A stretch of 64,000 bases of DNA, taken from NCBI GenBank assembly GCA_963971305.1, contig OZ020307.1:10801501-10865500 (forward strand). The letters run 5' to 3'. Origin of the DNA: Arcuatula senhousia (taxonomy: Eukaryota > Mollusca > Bivalvia > Mytilida > Mytilidae). The translations under genes were made by a program, and so were the position numbers. Of this stretch, positions 43,801-56,183 are shown in pieces. The notes beneath the pieces are model-generated. The model worked only from the letters and a program-made list of their open reading frames with translations, did no database searches and was not told where the DNA came from. Within the stretch, counting starts at the first letter, position 1. Every line of letters starts with the position of its first letter.

Positions 43801-46800
43801 TATTGTTTAAATACCACCGGTTTTCGGACTGTTTGTCGTGCGTATTAAAGTACCATTTTGGCGTTGTAGACCAAAGATATAGGTTTTTAAGACCGGTCGC
43901 TCTTGCTTAGTTGCAAGATGTCTTATCTTTCGGACATTTGAGAATGATCCTCCAAGTTCGGCAGTTTTGTTATCACCTTTACTTTTAATATTCCTTATCA
44001 ATAATTCTGCAAATAAACATCCAAGGGTGCTCTTTTTTGTCACAAAGACTGGCCTTCAAGCTAATTGTATATGACATAAAAATACATATTATCATTCAAT
44101 GAGGTTGGTAGCTTATTTTAGTTTCATTTAATAATTTCGTAATTTATTTGGAATAAAAGTTTACACTTAAATAACACATTTATATTTTGGTGAACAAGTA
44201 TAATTTTGATGCCACCTTATGAATTTGATTTTTTAATCTAACATTGTTATCTTCCTAGGTTTCAAACATTACAGTGTTGACGCTCCGCCCATAGAGGAAG
44301 TCTTGGACGAGGCTTTGCAGTCTGCTATATATGTCTGGGGCCTAGCTCTGAGGGACATGATTCCTCATCTAAAGAATTACACTATAATCCCTTCTATGAC
44401 GTGTAACCAATCACATCTCGAGTTTTGGAATGACGGAGTGGCGATATACAAGTATGAAACATGTTCAAAGATAATCGATTAAAAAAATCTCGATTACATC
44501 CATTTTAGAAAACAGGATATAGGCAAACAAATAACCACGCCGAAAATTACTGAAATGATGCTTGGAAATTAATATATTCGCGTTATAACTGTTGTTTAAC
44601 TTCAATTGGTCGAAATCAATAGAAAAGCGTATTACATAACCTCATTTTTTTATTTGCATAAATACATGTACTAGCCGAAGAGTATTAGTCTTCTAAAGAT
44701 GATTTGTAGCTTGAATAACCAGTGTTTGTTATGATTTCAGTTACATGAAGAATATAAAGAGCGTTTCTACAATCAACAAAGATTTACCTCCTGTTAGCTT
44801 TAGTTCTTCTGGTGTCAACCAGTTTATAACACTGCGAATATACAACACGCAACTACAAACAGAAAATCTGAAAACTCAAAAAGTCTGGAGACAAGTGAGT
44901 AGCAACAGTGGACTTAAAATGTGGTCACTTGAACAAATTTGTTTCATTTAAATCACCGGCAAGTTAAATATTCTCAAACCCATTCAAAATCTCAATCAAA
45001 TAACTTCAGTTATGAGGTTTACATAGATTGTGGATAACCTTATTAAAACTTTATCCGGAAAGTAACAGAAATAGCAAGTAGTATTGGGGTCACTCTTGAT
45101 CCAAATACACTAGATGTCTACTAAGGAAAAAAATATTTAATGAAATAAAAAAATATTTTTTATTAAAGTGCCACTTATGTTTAAAGTATTCATACGTGAT
45201 GTGAAACAAATTATACTAATTTTCACTCAGGTTGGCAAATGGGTTCCAAGGACCAAAAATTCTAGGACTGAGATGAGTATAGAGATGAACGATATCACGT
45301 GGCCAGGGGATAGTAAATCTCCTCCAAAAGGAAAGCCGGACAGACGACATTTTAAAATTGTCACCTTAAAAGAAGACCCGTATGTTATGTACCGAAAATT
45401 AAATGCCGAAAACAAATGCGGTCATCACGAAGTGCCGTGTCGAATAGTTTACGACCCAGTAGAGCAGTAAGTTTCAGCAGTGTTTAAGGTTTCAGTAAAA
45501 TATAATAATAAAAAGCTTCGCCGAGCGCAGCAGAGTACATTTTAGGCCCAATATGGATAGTCTATTGTTCTGGACACATGCAGCCCATGGTGGACTGACA
45601 AAGGTTTTTGACACATGCTTCTCTGGTGGACTTTCGACCCAGGGGGTAAAAATATAAATTTTCAATTTTGTATTCTACTCTTGCAAAAAAATTGTCAAAA
45701 TCGGACAAGAATTAAAAAAAAATCAATTTAAGCCCCTTTTGGCCCCTTATTATGTAACAGGTGAAAAAGGGGTGAGGTTGCAAAAATAATTTCTCAAATT
45801 TGGATTCACTACTTGACAAAAATGAACTTGCAAAAACAAATTTCAAAAACAAACCAGAAATAAAAAAGTTTTGATTACGGCCCCTTTTGGCACCTAATTA
45901 CAAAACAAGTGAAAAAGGGGATGGTCACAAAAATTAATTCTCAAATTTGGATTCACTACCTGACAAGAATAAACTTGCAAAATTTTTTTTTTAAATCGGA
46001 CCACAAATAAAAAAGTTTCGATTTTGGCCCCATTTGGCCCCTAATTACGTAATAGGGGAAAAAGGGGGGGGGTCGCAAAAATTAATTCTTAATTGTGTAA
46101 ATGAGCTGAACATTTAAGCAAGCAACAGCTTTTCTCTACCTGCTATAGTTTTCATTTCATAGGCCAAAAACAGGAAAAAACATTATTTTAGGGGCTGTAG
46201 CCCCTATAAGGGGTCATCTGACAACTTCGACCCTATGGAGTTTTTTGTAGAGCTAAATGAGCTGAACAATTAAGCAAGCAACAGCTTTTTGCTATCTGCA
46301 ATAATTTTCATACTATAGAGCAAAAACATGAAAAAATGCTATTTTTCACCTTTAAGGGGCTGTAACCCCTATAAGGGGTCTTCTGACAACTTCGACCAAA
46401 TGAAGACTTTTGTAGAACTTTTGATCCTGAAGCAGTAGGGTGGCATCAGATTTCATCTATCCCTTATACTTTTTGAATTACAAGCCAAAAACAGTAGTCT
46501 GACCCCCCTGGTCTATTTTTAGCCACGGCGGCCATGTTTTTTGACGAATCAGAAATTGAAACATTACTATAGTGCAGGACACCCTAATGATTAATCATAC
46601 CAAGTTTCATTGAATTCTGTTCAGTAGTTTCAGAGGAAAAGATTTTGAAAAAGTTATTATAAGAACAAACAAAAAAGTTACAATTTTGGCCCCTTTTGGC
46701 CCTTAATTTCCAAACGAAAAAAGGGGGGACTCCCAAAATCAATCCCATCCATCCTTTAATGGTAAGAAATATTATTGTCAAATTTCATTGCATTTGGATA

Positions 46801-49800
46801 ACTAGAACTAAAGTTATCGTGTATACACTAAAGTTAACAGACGACGACAACGACAACGACGACAACAGCATCATACCATTATACGTCCGCAAATTTTTTG
46901 CGGTCGTATAAAAAGTGAGATCCTGTCCTTATTTTGTATGTTACCTAAAGCTATGACATATTAAACCTAGCAGCTGCTTATCCTTATATCATTAATACCA
47001 CGAGCGTGATGCAATTAATCTATTTTTAAAATATTATAGTTTGTATTTGGTTTTATCATAATAATTCTTAATATACTTTCTTCACGTAATTATTTCTGCA
47101 AATACTTAACGTTATATAGTCATGTGATAATCAGGTTTCTTATTCTTACCCATAAATTTATTTTAGTCCAGTCATTCTATGCTTATACCATAAACAAATT
47201 GCAAAAGAAGGTCGTTTGGGCTCACTGTAAAAGTTAGAGTGTCTCCTAAAACATACTAAAAGTCGCCACCGATACAAGTTGTCCTTTTTGGTATTTTTGG
47301 GGAAAAACATCGATTTTTGAAGAAAAATCGTGGAAAACTGGAAATCCGTCAATATGCAAAAGATTTAAAAGAAAAGAAGCTTTTCATGGAGTGAAATCAT
47401 AGATTTTGACGCAAATTACAATATACTAAAAGTCGCCACTGATACATGTTGTCCTTTATTGGTATTTTTAGCGAAAAACATCGATTTTTGAACAAAAATC
47501 GCGGAAAACTGGAAATCCGTCAATATGCAAAATTTCAAAAAAACATGAAACTTAGTTATTGCATTTTTCCGCTGTCACACTCTCATCAGAATCTGTCACT
47601 GTTTTGGAGTTATTTGAAAAAAACTACATTTTTTGTGCTTCGTTCAAGAATGCAAGTAAGGGGAATGTTGGACCTATGAAATGTTCTTCTCTTTGTTAAA
47701 AATCATATACAAAACCATTGATTTATGAATCACATAATTCTAGAGCCAGGTCATTGAAGGTATCGTAGGACTCAAAACAGCCCTGAATGCGGATAGGGTC
47801 GACCACTATGATGACATGCTCCTCACAGTTCCAGTCCCTCCGTTACCACTGGTCCGTACACCAATCTTTCCCCAGGCTTTTTGTACTTCTTTTTAGCTCA
47901 CCTGGACCGAAGGTCCATGTGAGCTATTACCATCACTTGGCGTCCGTCGTCGTCGTCTGTCGTCGTCGTCGTCTGTCGTCGTCGTCGTCTGTCGTCGTCG
48001 TCTGTTAACAATTTTTCAAAAATCTTCTCCTCTGAAACTACCAAACAGAATTTAATGAAACTTGGTATGAATGATCCTTAGGGTGTCCTGCACCAAACTT
48101 GTGTTTTGATTTTTAATCCGTTATAAAACATGGCCGCCGTTACTAAAAATAGACTAGGGGGGTCAGACTACTGTTTTTGGCTTATAAATCAAAAAGTATA
48201 AGAGATAGAGGAAATCTGAGACCACGCTACTGATTCAGCATCAAAAGCTCTACAAAAGTCTCCATTTGGTCAAAGTTGTCAGATGACCCCTTATAGGGGT
48301 TACGGCCCCTTAAAGGTGAAAAATAGCATTTTTTCATGTTTTTGGCCTACAGAATGAAAACTATTGCAGATAGAGATTAGCTGTTGCTTGCTTAAATGTT
48401 CAGCTCATTTAACTCTACAAAAGTCTCCATAGGGTCGAAGTTGTCAGATGACCCCTTATAGGGGTTACGGCCCCTTAAAGTTGAAAAATAGCCATTTTTC
48501 ATGTTTTTGGCCTACAGAATGAAAACTATTGCAGATAGAGATTAGCTGTTGCTTGCTTAAATGTTTAGCTCATTTAGCTCTACGAAAGTCTCCATAGGAT
48601 TGAAGTTGTCAGATAACCCCTTATAGGGGTTACGGCCCCTGAAAAATTGCATTTTTTCATGTTTTTGGCCTTCAGAATGAAAACTATTGCACATAGAGAT
48701 TAGCTGTTGCTTGCTTAAATGTTCAGCTCATTGAGCTCTACAAAATTCTCCATAGGGTCGAAGTTGGCAGATGACCCCTTATAGGGGTTACGGCCCCTGA
48801 AAAATAGCGATTTTTCATGTTTTTGGCCTACAGAATGAAAACTATTGCAGGTAGAGATTAGCTGTTGCTTGCTTAAATGTTCAGCTCATTTAGCTTTACA
48901 AAATTCTCCATAGGGTTGAAGTTGTCAGATGATCCCTTATAGGGGTTACGGCCCCTGAAAAATAGCCATTTTTCATGTTTTTGGCCTACAGAATAAAAAC
49001 TATTGCAGATAGAGATTAGCTGTTGGTTGCTTAAATGTTCAGCTCATTTAGCTCTACAAAAGTCTTCATAGGGTCGAAGTTGTCAGATGACTCCTTATAG
49101 GGGTTATGGCCCCTTATAGGTGAAAAATGGTGTTTTTGGCCTATAGAATGAAAACTATTGCAGGTAGAGAAAAGCTGTTGCTTGCTTAAATGTTCAGCTC
49201 ATTTAGCTCTACAAAAGTATAGGGTCAGCATCAAGACCAGGTGAGCGATTCAGGCTCCTGGGAGCCTCTTGTTATTACCTCTATTTGACCTCTGCTCTCT
49301 GAATTAAAAACTTTTGAAAGTACTCTCATTTACCAAATATTTTGCCTTGCACAACCATGTTGTTAATAATTTGTGCTATCTTTCACTTAAAAAATGTGCG
49401 AATTTACTCGAACCGGTTTTACAAGAAATCGCTTTATTTCAAAACAGAACCAATTCATTTTCGTTCTTATATTAAGCTTTTCTATTAATACTTTATTTGC
49501 CAAAAATACACTCGTACGGATCATTGCAAAAATAAACTATTTCATAATATTAAACAATACATATGACGGATAAAGAATATCGTTACATAAATTATACGGA
49601 CAAAATCGTACATAGTCCCGTGCGGGGTCCGGGTGGCGAATAGGCCAACAGCAGATCCCAGCTTGTCGTAAAAGTCGACTTAAAGTCTTAGGATTCTCAC
49701 ATCGGGTTAGTATTCAGCCAACAGAGCAACCAAGTGTATCCTAGGTGGCTGAATAGGGTGGCTCTCGTCTGTTTTTTAGGTCTATAGTACAGAAAGACTG

Positions 49801-52800
49801 TTTCCACCCCACCCCCATGTTTCACATCATCATTTCATGTTTATGTTTATCGACTTTATACAACATATATAGTGTTGCAAGGGCGTAAAACACCAACTCA
49901 CTCACTCATCCAAGTCAAATACGTATATATGTTGTGTACAAGTTATCATTTTGTACAAATTATAATTTGTACAAAAAAAATGTACAAATTATAATTTGTA
50001 TATTGACTTTGTACAAATTGTAATTTGTACAAAAAGTGCCTGTACACACTATAATTTGTACAAAATAAGGCTAAATTTCACTTATAACTTGTACAATATT
50101 TTAAATATAATAAGTTTCAAATCAAATGAAAAAAAAAAATTCAATTTTAATTACGAATCTGATAACTCTATTTACAATACCATACAATAATATATATTTA
50201 TAATATCTTTAAAATATCATAGTGACCAATGTGGACCCTAGGTTCGTAGTGTCAATGCCTGCTTTATAAAGTCGCATACAATTGTAATCTATTCCATTTT
50301 TTTTTAATGTTTTTGCGCTTTGATTGCTCAAATATCTTGCGTTTTTCAGCGAGTGAGTGAGTTTCCTAGCAAAACTATATTGGTTATATAAAAGCGACGA
50401 ACATGAAAAGGTTGAAATAACGTACAATATAGGGATAGGATCAAAGAAACAGAATATTGTAGGAAGATCATTGAAAAAGAGGAGAGTTGGGTATTGGCGG
50501 GGAAATTAGCATATGTGTTGCACTACCCTGCGTACAGTCTTTAAGTAGTTATATATGCGTATAAATATATGAATAAACACTTCTCTCTTGATCTTTTGAA
50601 GAAGGATGAAACACTGGATTCCACCTATTTTTCTTTTAAAAAATATTCTCCCTTGAAAACCAGCGGTGGCGATTTTACGGTGAATTTGTGAGTTAGCCCC
50701 ATCCAATTTACCGCGATTTTTCTTCAAAAAACGATGTTTTCCCCAAAAAATATCAAGAGGACAATTTATATTGATGGTGACTTTTTGTATATTGTAATTT
50801 GCATAAAATGTTATGATTTAACTGCAAGTAAAGTTTTTTTCTTTTACATATTTTGTCATTAGATGGATCTCCAGTTTTCCGCGATTTTTCGTTTAAATAA
50901 CGAAGTTTTTCCCAAATTTCCTAAAGGACAAATTCTATTAATGGTGGCTTTTAGTATATTGTAATTTGCGTAAAATGTTTGGACTTCAAGAAAAGCTTCT
51001 TTTCTATTAAATCTTTAGGAAATTGAGGGATTTCCAGTTTTCCGAGATTCTTCTTCAAAAAAGATGTTCCCCCCCCCCCAAAAAAAAAAAAAAAAATTAA
51101 CATCTTGTATTGATGGTGACATTTAGTATATTGTAATTTGCGTTAAATGTTTTGATTAAACTTCAAGAAAAGCTTTTTATCTTATAAATCTTAAGCATAT
51201 TGAGGGATTTCCAGTTTTCCGCGATTTTTCTTCAAAAAACGATGTTTTTCTCCCAAAAAAAACATATTAATAACATCTTGTATTGATGGTGACATTTAGT
51301 ATATTGTGATTTGTGTTAAATGTTTTGATTAACTTAAAGAAAAGCTTCTTTTCTTTTAAATCTTAGCATATTGAGGGATTTCCAGTTTTCCGCGATTTTT
51401 CTTCAAAAAACGATGTTTTCCACCCAAAATACCAATAAAGGACAACATGTATCGGTGGCGACTTTTAGTATATTGTAATTTGCGTCAAATGCTATGATTT
51501 TACTCCAAGAAAAGCTGTTTTTCTTTTAAATCTTTTGCATATTGACGGATTTCCAGTTTTCCACGATTTTTCTTCAAAAATCGATGTTTTTCCCCAAAAA
51601 TACCAAAAGGACAACTTGTATCGGTGGCGACTTTCAGTATATTTTAGGAGACACTCCAAGCTTTACAGTGAGCCCAAACAACCTTCTTTTGCAATTTGTT
51701 TGTGGTTTGACCATTTTTTGCATAGAATGACTGGACTATTTAGTTATATCGTCAGTACGTCCAAAATAACCTGACAAACTAGTATTTTCTGGGAATATAA
51801 TGTCGAGAAAACTGTTCTTTGTCTAGAAAGTAATGATTGTTTTCTGTCAAATACAACAATAGTACTCCCTTGCCGACGGAATTATCTTAACTTATTTGGG
51901 AAGACCAGAAGATATGAAGATTTGTGTTTAATATCTTCAGTCACACAAGCTTAGGAAATGAATTATTTAGTTTATGTTTTTATTACATTTTTGTCCACGA
52001 TTGAAAATAAATTCTTAAGATTTCAAATAGAGAATAGCTCAATGGCTTTAGGTTTTATTTTTGATATGTTTGGGTTGCTTGTGTAGGGTTCTACCTATCT
52101 AATTTGGATATAGAAATTCTTAAAATTTTTAAAACAATTATGTGTGGTGGAGGAATGCGTTATAAAAAATATTACCTTACATTAATAATTCTATTGACTG
52201 TATAATCAAATTCAAAATTCCATTAATAAGTCAAAATTTATAGGTTTCTAATCAAAAGGCCAACCAATAATGACTTATTTTTAAAGCATTTGGCGAGTTG
52301 GCTGTCGTCCTTTACGGAATTTTTCCCAAACTAAATCAATCGTTAACAACATGACGAATGTGCATATCAAGCAGGAACTGCTAACCCTTTTCGGATTCCT
52401 GAGTCCACTCTCATTCAGACATGGTCGACTTCAGTTCAAGTTGCTGATTGGGGTTTAGTTGTAATATGCGTTTTCATATGTTTTGTAGTTTGTTTTTGTG
52501 ATAATTTTATGTTTACCGATTACTTCCTTGCCTTTTCGGATGTACGATATTCGATTGGCTCAATGGTACACCCTTGCTCCTGTCTAGTATTCGAATTGTA
52601 TGGAACCTTAGACAAACCCCCATTTGCCTTAGTCTGGACAGTTTTGAAGACTTAATAGTCGTCAGAGGCTTGTCCTTAAACTCTATTATTTGTTTTAAAT
52701 ACCTCCTGGAACAATTTTGTAATCTTGTTTCTTAAATCAATTAAACCATAAATCTAATTGTGAGATTTTTTCCCGGACGGAAGATGCTTCCCGGATTAAA

Positions 52801-55800
52801 TGTGACAGGATATGTCTCGAAAGAATATAAAATGTACACTATAGAAATGAAAGATAAACACATTAATAACATTTTATAACCAATCTATCGATTTGGAATT
52901 TATGGTCAGAGACTGTAAAAGGGAAGTGGTTAGACAAAATCGCTTCAGAAGTAATATCATATAAACTTGATAGGAGTTTGCATGCAAGTATGGTTTTATA
53001 AACAAAAAAGTTCACAAGGAACTAATTGAAAAAAAGTACATAAAATGACATGCCTTTGTGTTTGCAATCGAATCAGAAATCTTGTACTTTAAGATCGAAA
53101 TGCAAGTTTTTTTGCATTGATTTTCGTTTTTTTTTTCTAAATGCAGAATATTTTATTATATTTGAAAAAAAATAAGTAAGAATGCATTTCAATTTCTACA
53201 TTAATACAGATACCCCTTTTAGCAATTAACCTTTTACTTGTCTGCAACATCAGACGATTTTTACTTCTCTATCGACGATAATAAAGTTAGTATTGTCAAA
53301 AAAATTCACACGACTTTAGTTAGATTCAAGACTTGAAGGGAGGGAGATAAAAGGGTTTATCAGAAAAAATATTTATCAATTTATGTATTGAAATCAGGAC
53401 TTAATTATTACTTTAAGTTATTTTTTTTTACAGTGGCAATGACAGTACCCTAATGAACAACACTATTCTACGATGCTGTGCAGGACTCTGTGTGGACCTC
53501 CTCAAGACCCTCAGTACAGAAATGAAGTTTGATTATGAGTTATACGAGGTTCCGGATCGAACGTGGGGCATCCCTAACCAGGTATCGTTTATATGTTATG
53601 CAGCAAATTCTGAAAATAACAAAACAGTCTGGCTTTTGTTTTTTTTTCTTAGATTGTTGTTTTTTATTCATAAATTTACTTCTAAATTTTAATCCAGTCT
53701 GATGATTAAGTTGAAGTTCTCTCGATTTCATAGACCCATTTTATAATCAAATATAATTTTTATTTTCTTTATTCTCGAGAAAGATATGCAAAGAGATACA
53801 AAATCAAGGAGTAGGTCAAATATTTCGGTGTCACATTTCTTAAAATTCTTGATAAAACGTCATGATGACGTTACGCACAATATTGGTGTTACCTAACGTT
53901 ACACGTTGAACAAAGAAAAAATGACGTCGTGTTCAATGTTTTAACGTATTCAACTATATGCAAAGCAGTTTTACGTTAAATCTAACATATACAAATTGTA
54001 TTAACAAGAAATAATTAAAGCTGAATTGCTTTTCTCAGCTTAATCTTATTTACGAACAATATGTGTTTTCAGTTTCTTCTAAATCTTTTTACGTAAAGTA
54101 CTAGAAGTTTCTATTAATTTCAACCGTGTTTTTCATGTAATAATGTTTGAGGGCAGGCAATCATCTTGCTGCAACACACACAATTAGAGTTTGTTCGACT
54201 GCTATTACGTCTTTTTTCGTCCCATTGTTAGCTGAAGATTTTATTGTTTTTAATCTACACATTTTAAAAACTTAAATACGGGAATAAACCCTAGCAGCAC
54301 TAACTTTCTCGGTAAAAGATGAACTTATTAGCCACGTTCTCCGTGTAAATTAAAGAAGACTACTGCAGGTCTTGGTAAGAATAGGTCCGTAGGTTCCCAT
54401 GTCATGCATGTAGTAGGCTAATTGCCCGACAATACTCCTCATTAAATTTTCTTGTGGCAGTTAACACTCGTTACCGAGAGAGGTCTTATGTCCCCATCCC
54501 ACTTCTAAGGTCGCTTCATCATCAGTTCATGTTTATTCTATCACCACCCTCATGTTCCTTAAAATCAACTACCTTTAAAAGTAGCCAGAATAGGCGCTCC
54601 ACCGTATCATTAGGGGCGAACCATTTAACTTAAAGGGGGGCTTGTTTTTTTGTGGGTTTTTTTTTGGTCAGAATTTAAAAAAAAATAAGGCATCACGACA
54701 GAATTTCTTTATTAGAATTATTTTATATAGCATCATTCTTTTCTTACCCCCTGCCACCAAAATATTTTTTTTTTCATAAAAATCGTAAGATTCCTTGATG
54801 TGTGAAATTCATTACATATTTTGGCAGTACAGAACTGATTTTATACCCCAATCAAATGAACATCGTCAAGCCCATTAGAGACAAAGTAACCTGAAATAGT
54901 CACAGATACACACCCTTTCTTACACAAGGAACAGAAAACATCAAAAAGACAAGTACAAACAAGAGCTTTGTCAAAGACAGACACATAAATGTGGCGGGGT
55001 TAAACTTTTTTGGGGGCCTAACCTTCTCCTTATCAATAATCCTATGCAGCCAAAACACAATAATTAACACGCAATAAAAATCGAATCGACCCTTAGACTA
55101 AAGACAACAAAAACAAACGAACGATAGAGGAACTCTCAAGTTTGGTATGATATTTTCCGGTTTTCTAATTGGCGTTTTTTCCGATCATATATTAACTACA
55201 TGAAAGTCTGTAACCTAAACCATTTTGACGAAGAAGCGTGAACACAGGGCGTTAAAAATGCTAAGAAATTACTCTATTTTAATTTCACAAAACTCATTTC
55301 GATTTCGAGTAAGGCTTCCGTACAATGGATTATTTATTATTGACATTTCTTTGATTTTCTCCCAGTTACTGTTTTTGTGCATTGATGGCAACCAGACATA
55401 TATTCAAATCGCATAGATAGATATCTACAAACTAAACAACATTTCCGCTTATCGCTTGTGGTTACCAAATATAAATGCTATAGATCTGTGATGGCAATAA
55501 GGCATACAGCCGATTTGCATTGCTCGATTTCTACACAATTGCAAAAATCTATTTCCCCGGTTCGTACCTACTTCTTTATGTTTGGTTGCAAATCGGAAAA
55601 TAATTCATCTTTCATAAATTGAATATTTGAGAAATTAAATTTCTGACCATACAGAAAAAAAACAAAAGCCCCTCCCTTTTCAATTAAGTTTTATAAATGA
55701 TCGGTCCCTTTTTTCCAATTAAAAGGACCGAGCAAGAAACGACTGCTCTGGAAAAAAACCTGCATGTAGCTAAAACAAGTGACGGTTTGTAACCAGGAAT

Positions 55801-56152
55801 TTGCTTTAGATTTAAGTGTGGTGGTGATGGAATGACATTTGAAAAATTAGTTTCATACTTATTTCTGCCCAAACCGTTAAAATTTTGACAGACAGCACAA
55901 TTCGTGCTTAAAAATAAAATTAAAATAAAAACAAAAAAAAGAAGAGATACGGCTCACAAATAAATACCCCGGGGGACCCGCTCTTTTTACATCAAAGAGA
56001 TCGATTTTCAAAAAAGGTGATCTAGCTTTTACATAGAACAATTCCTTAAAAAATATGAAAAAATCAACCAAGGCGTCAAAGAGGAGTAGCGGACACAACA
56101 TTATAACCACCATCAAAGCCCATCGACATGATAGTTCTATGGCTATGCGAAC

Positions 56153-56183
<31 letters not shown>

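Larger units (their letters stand above)
47165..51737. mobile_element. 4.6-kb foldback element in intron 7 with tandem-repeat arms
   Basis: AGTCCAGTCATTCTATGC (47165-47182) is inverted at 51720-51737. Both ends continue inward with matching sequence (CAAATTGCAAAAGAAGGT, TTTGGGCTCACTGTAAA, GTGTCTCCTAAAA, AGTCGCCACCGATACAAGTT). The inner arms are arrays of a unit of about 160-175 bp. The middle is filled by a hairpin-headed element (47895-49273), a SINE (49613-49915) and a palindrome cluster (49951-50064). No transposase is visible. Confidence 0.7.

Noticed and set aside
47720..47890. GC-richer stretch in intron 7 that translates on the minus strand to a Gly/Thr/Ser-rich peptide
   Set aside because: All three frames contain stops within 60 codons and no family is recognised.
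54470..54620. Another SINE copy
   Set aside because: Only the TTCATGTTTATTCTATCACC-like part resembles the SINE 3' half; ends are missing, so it is mentioned only within intron 8.
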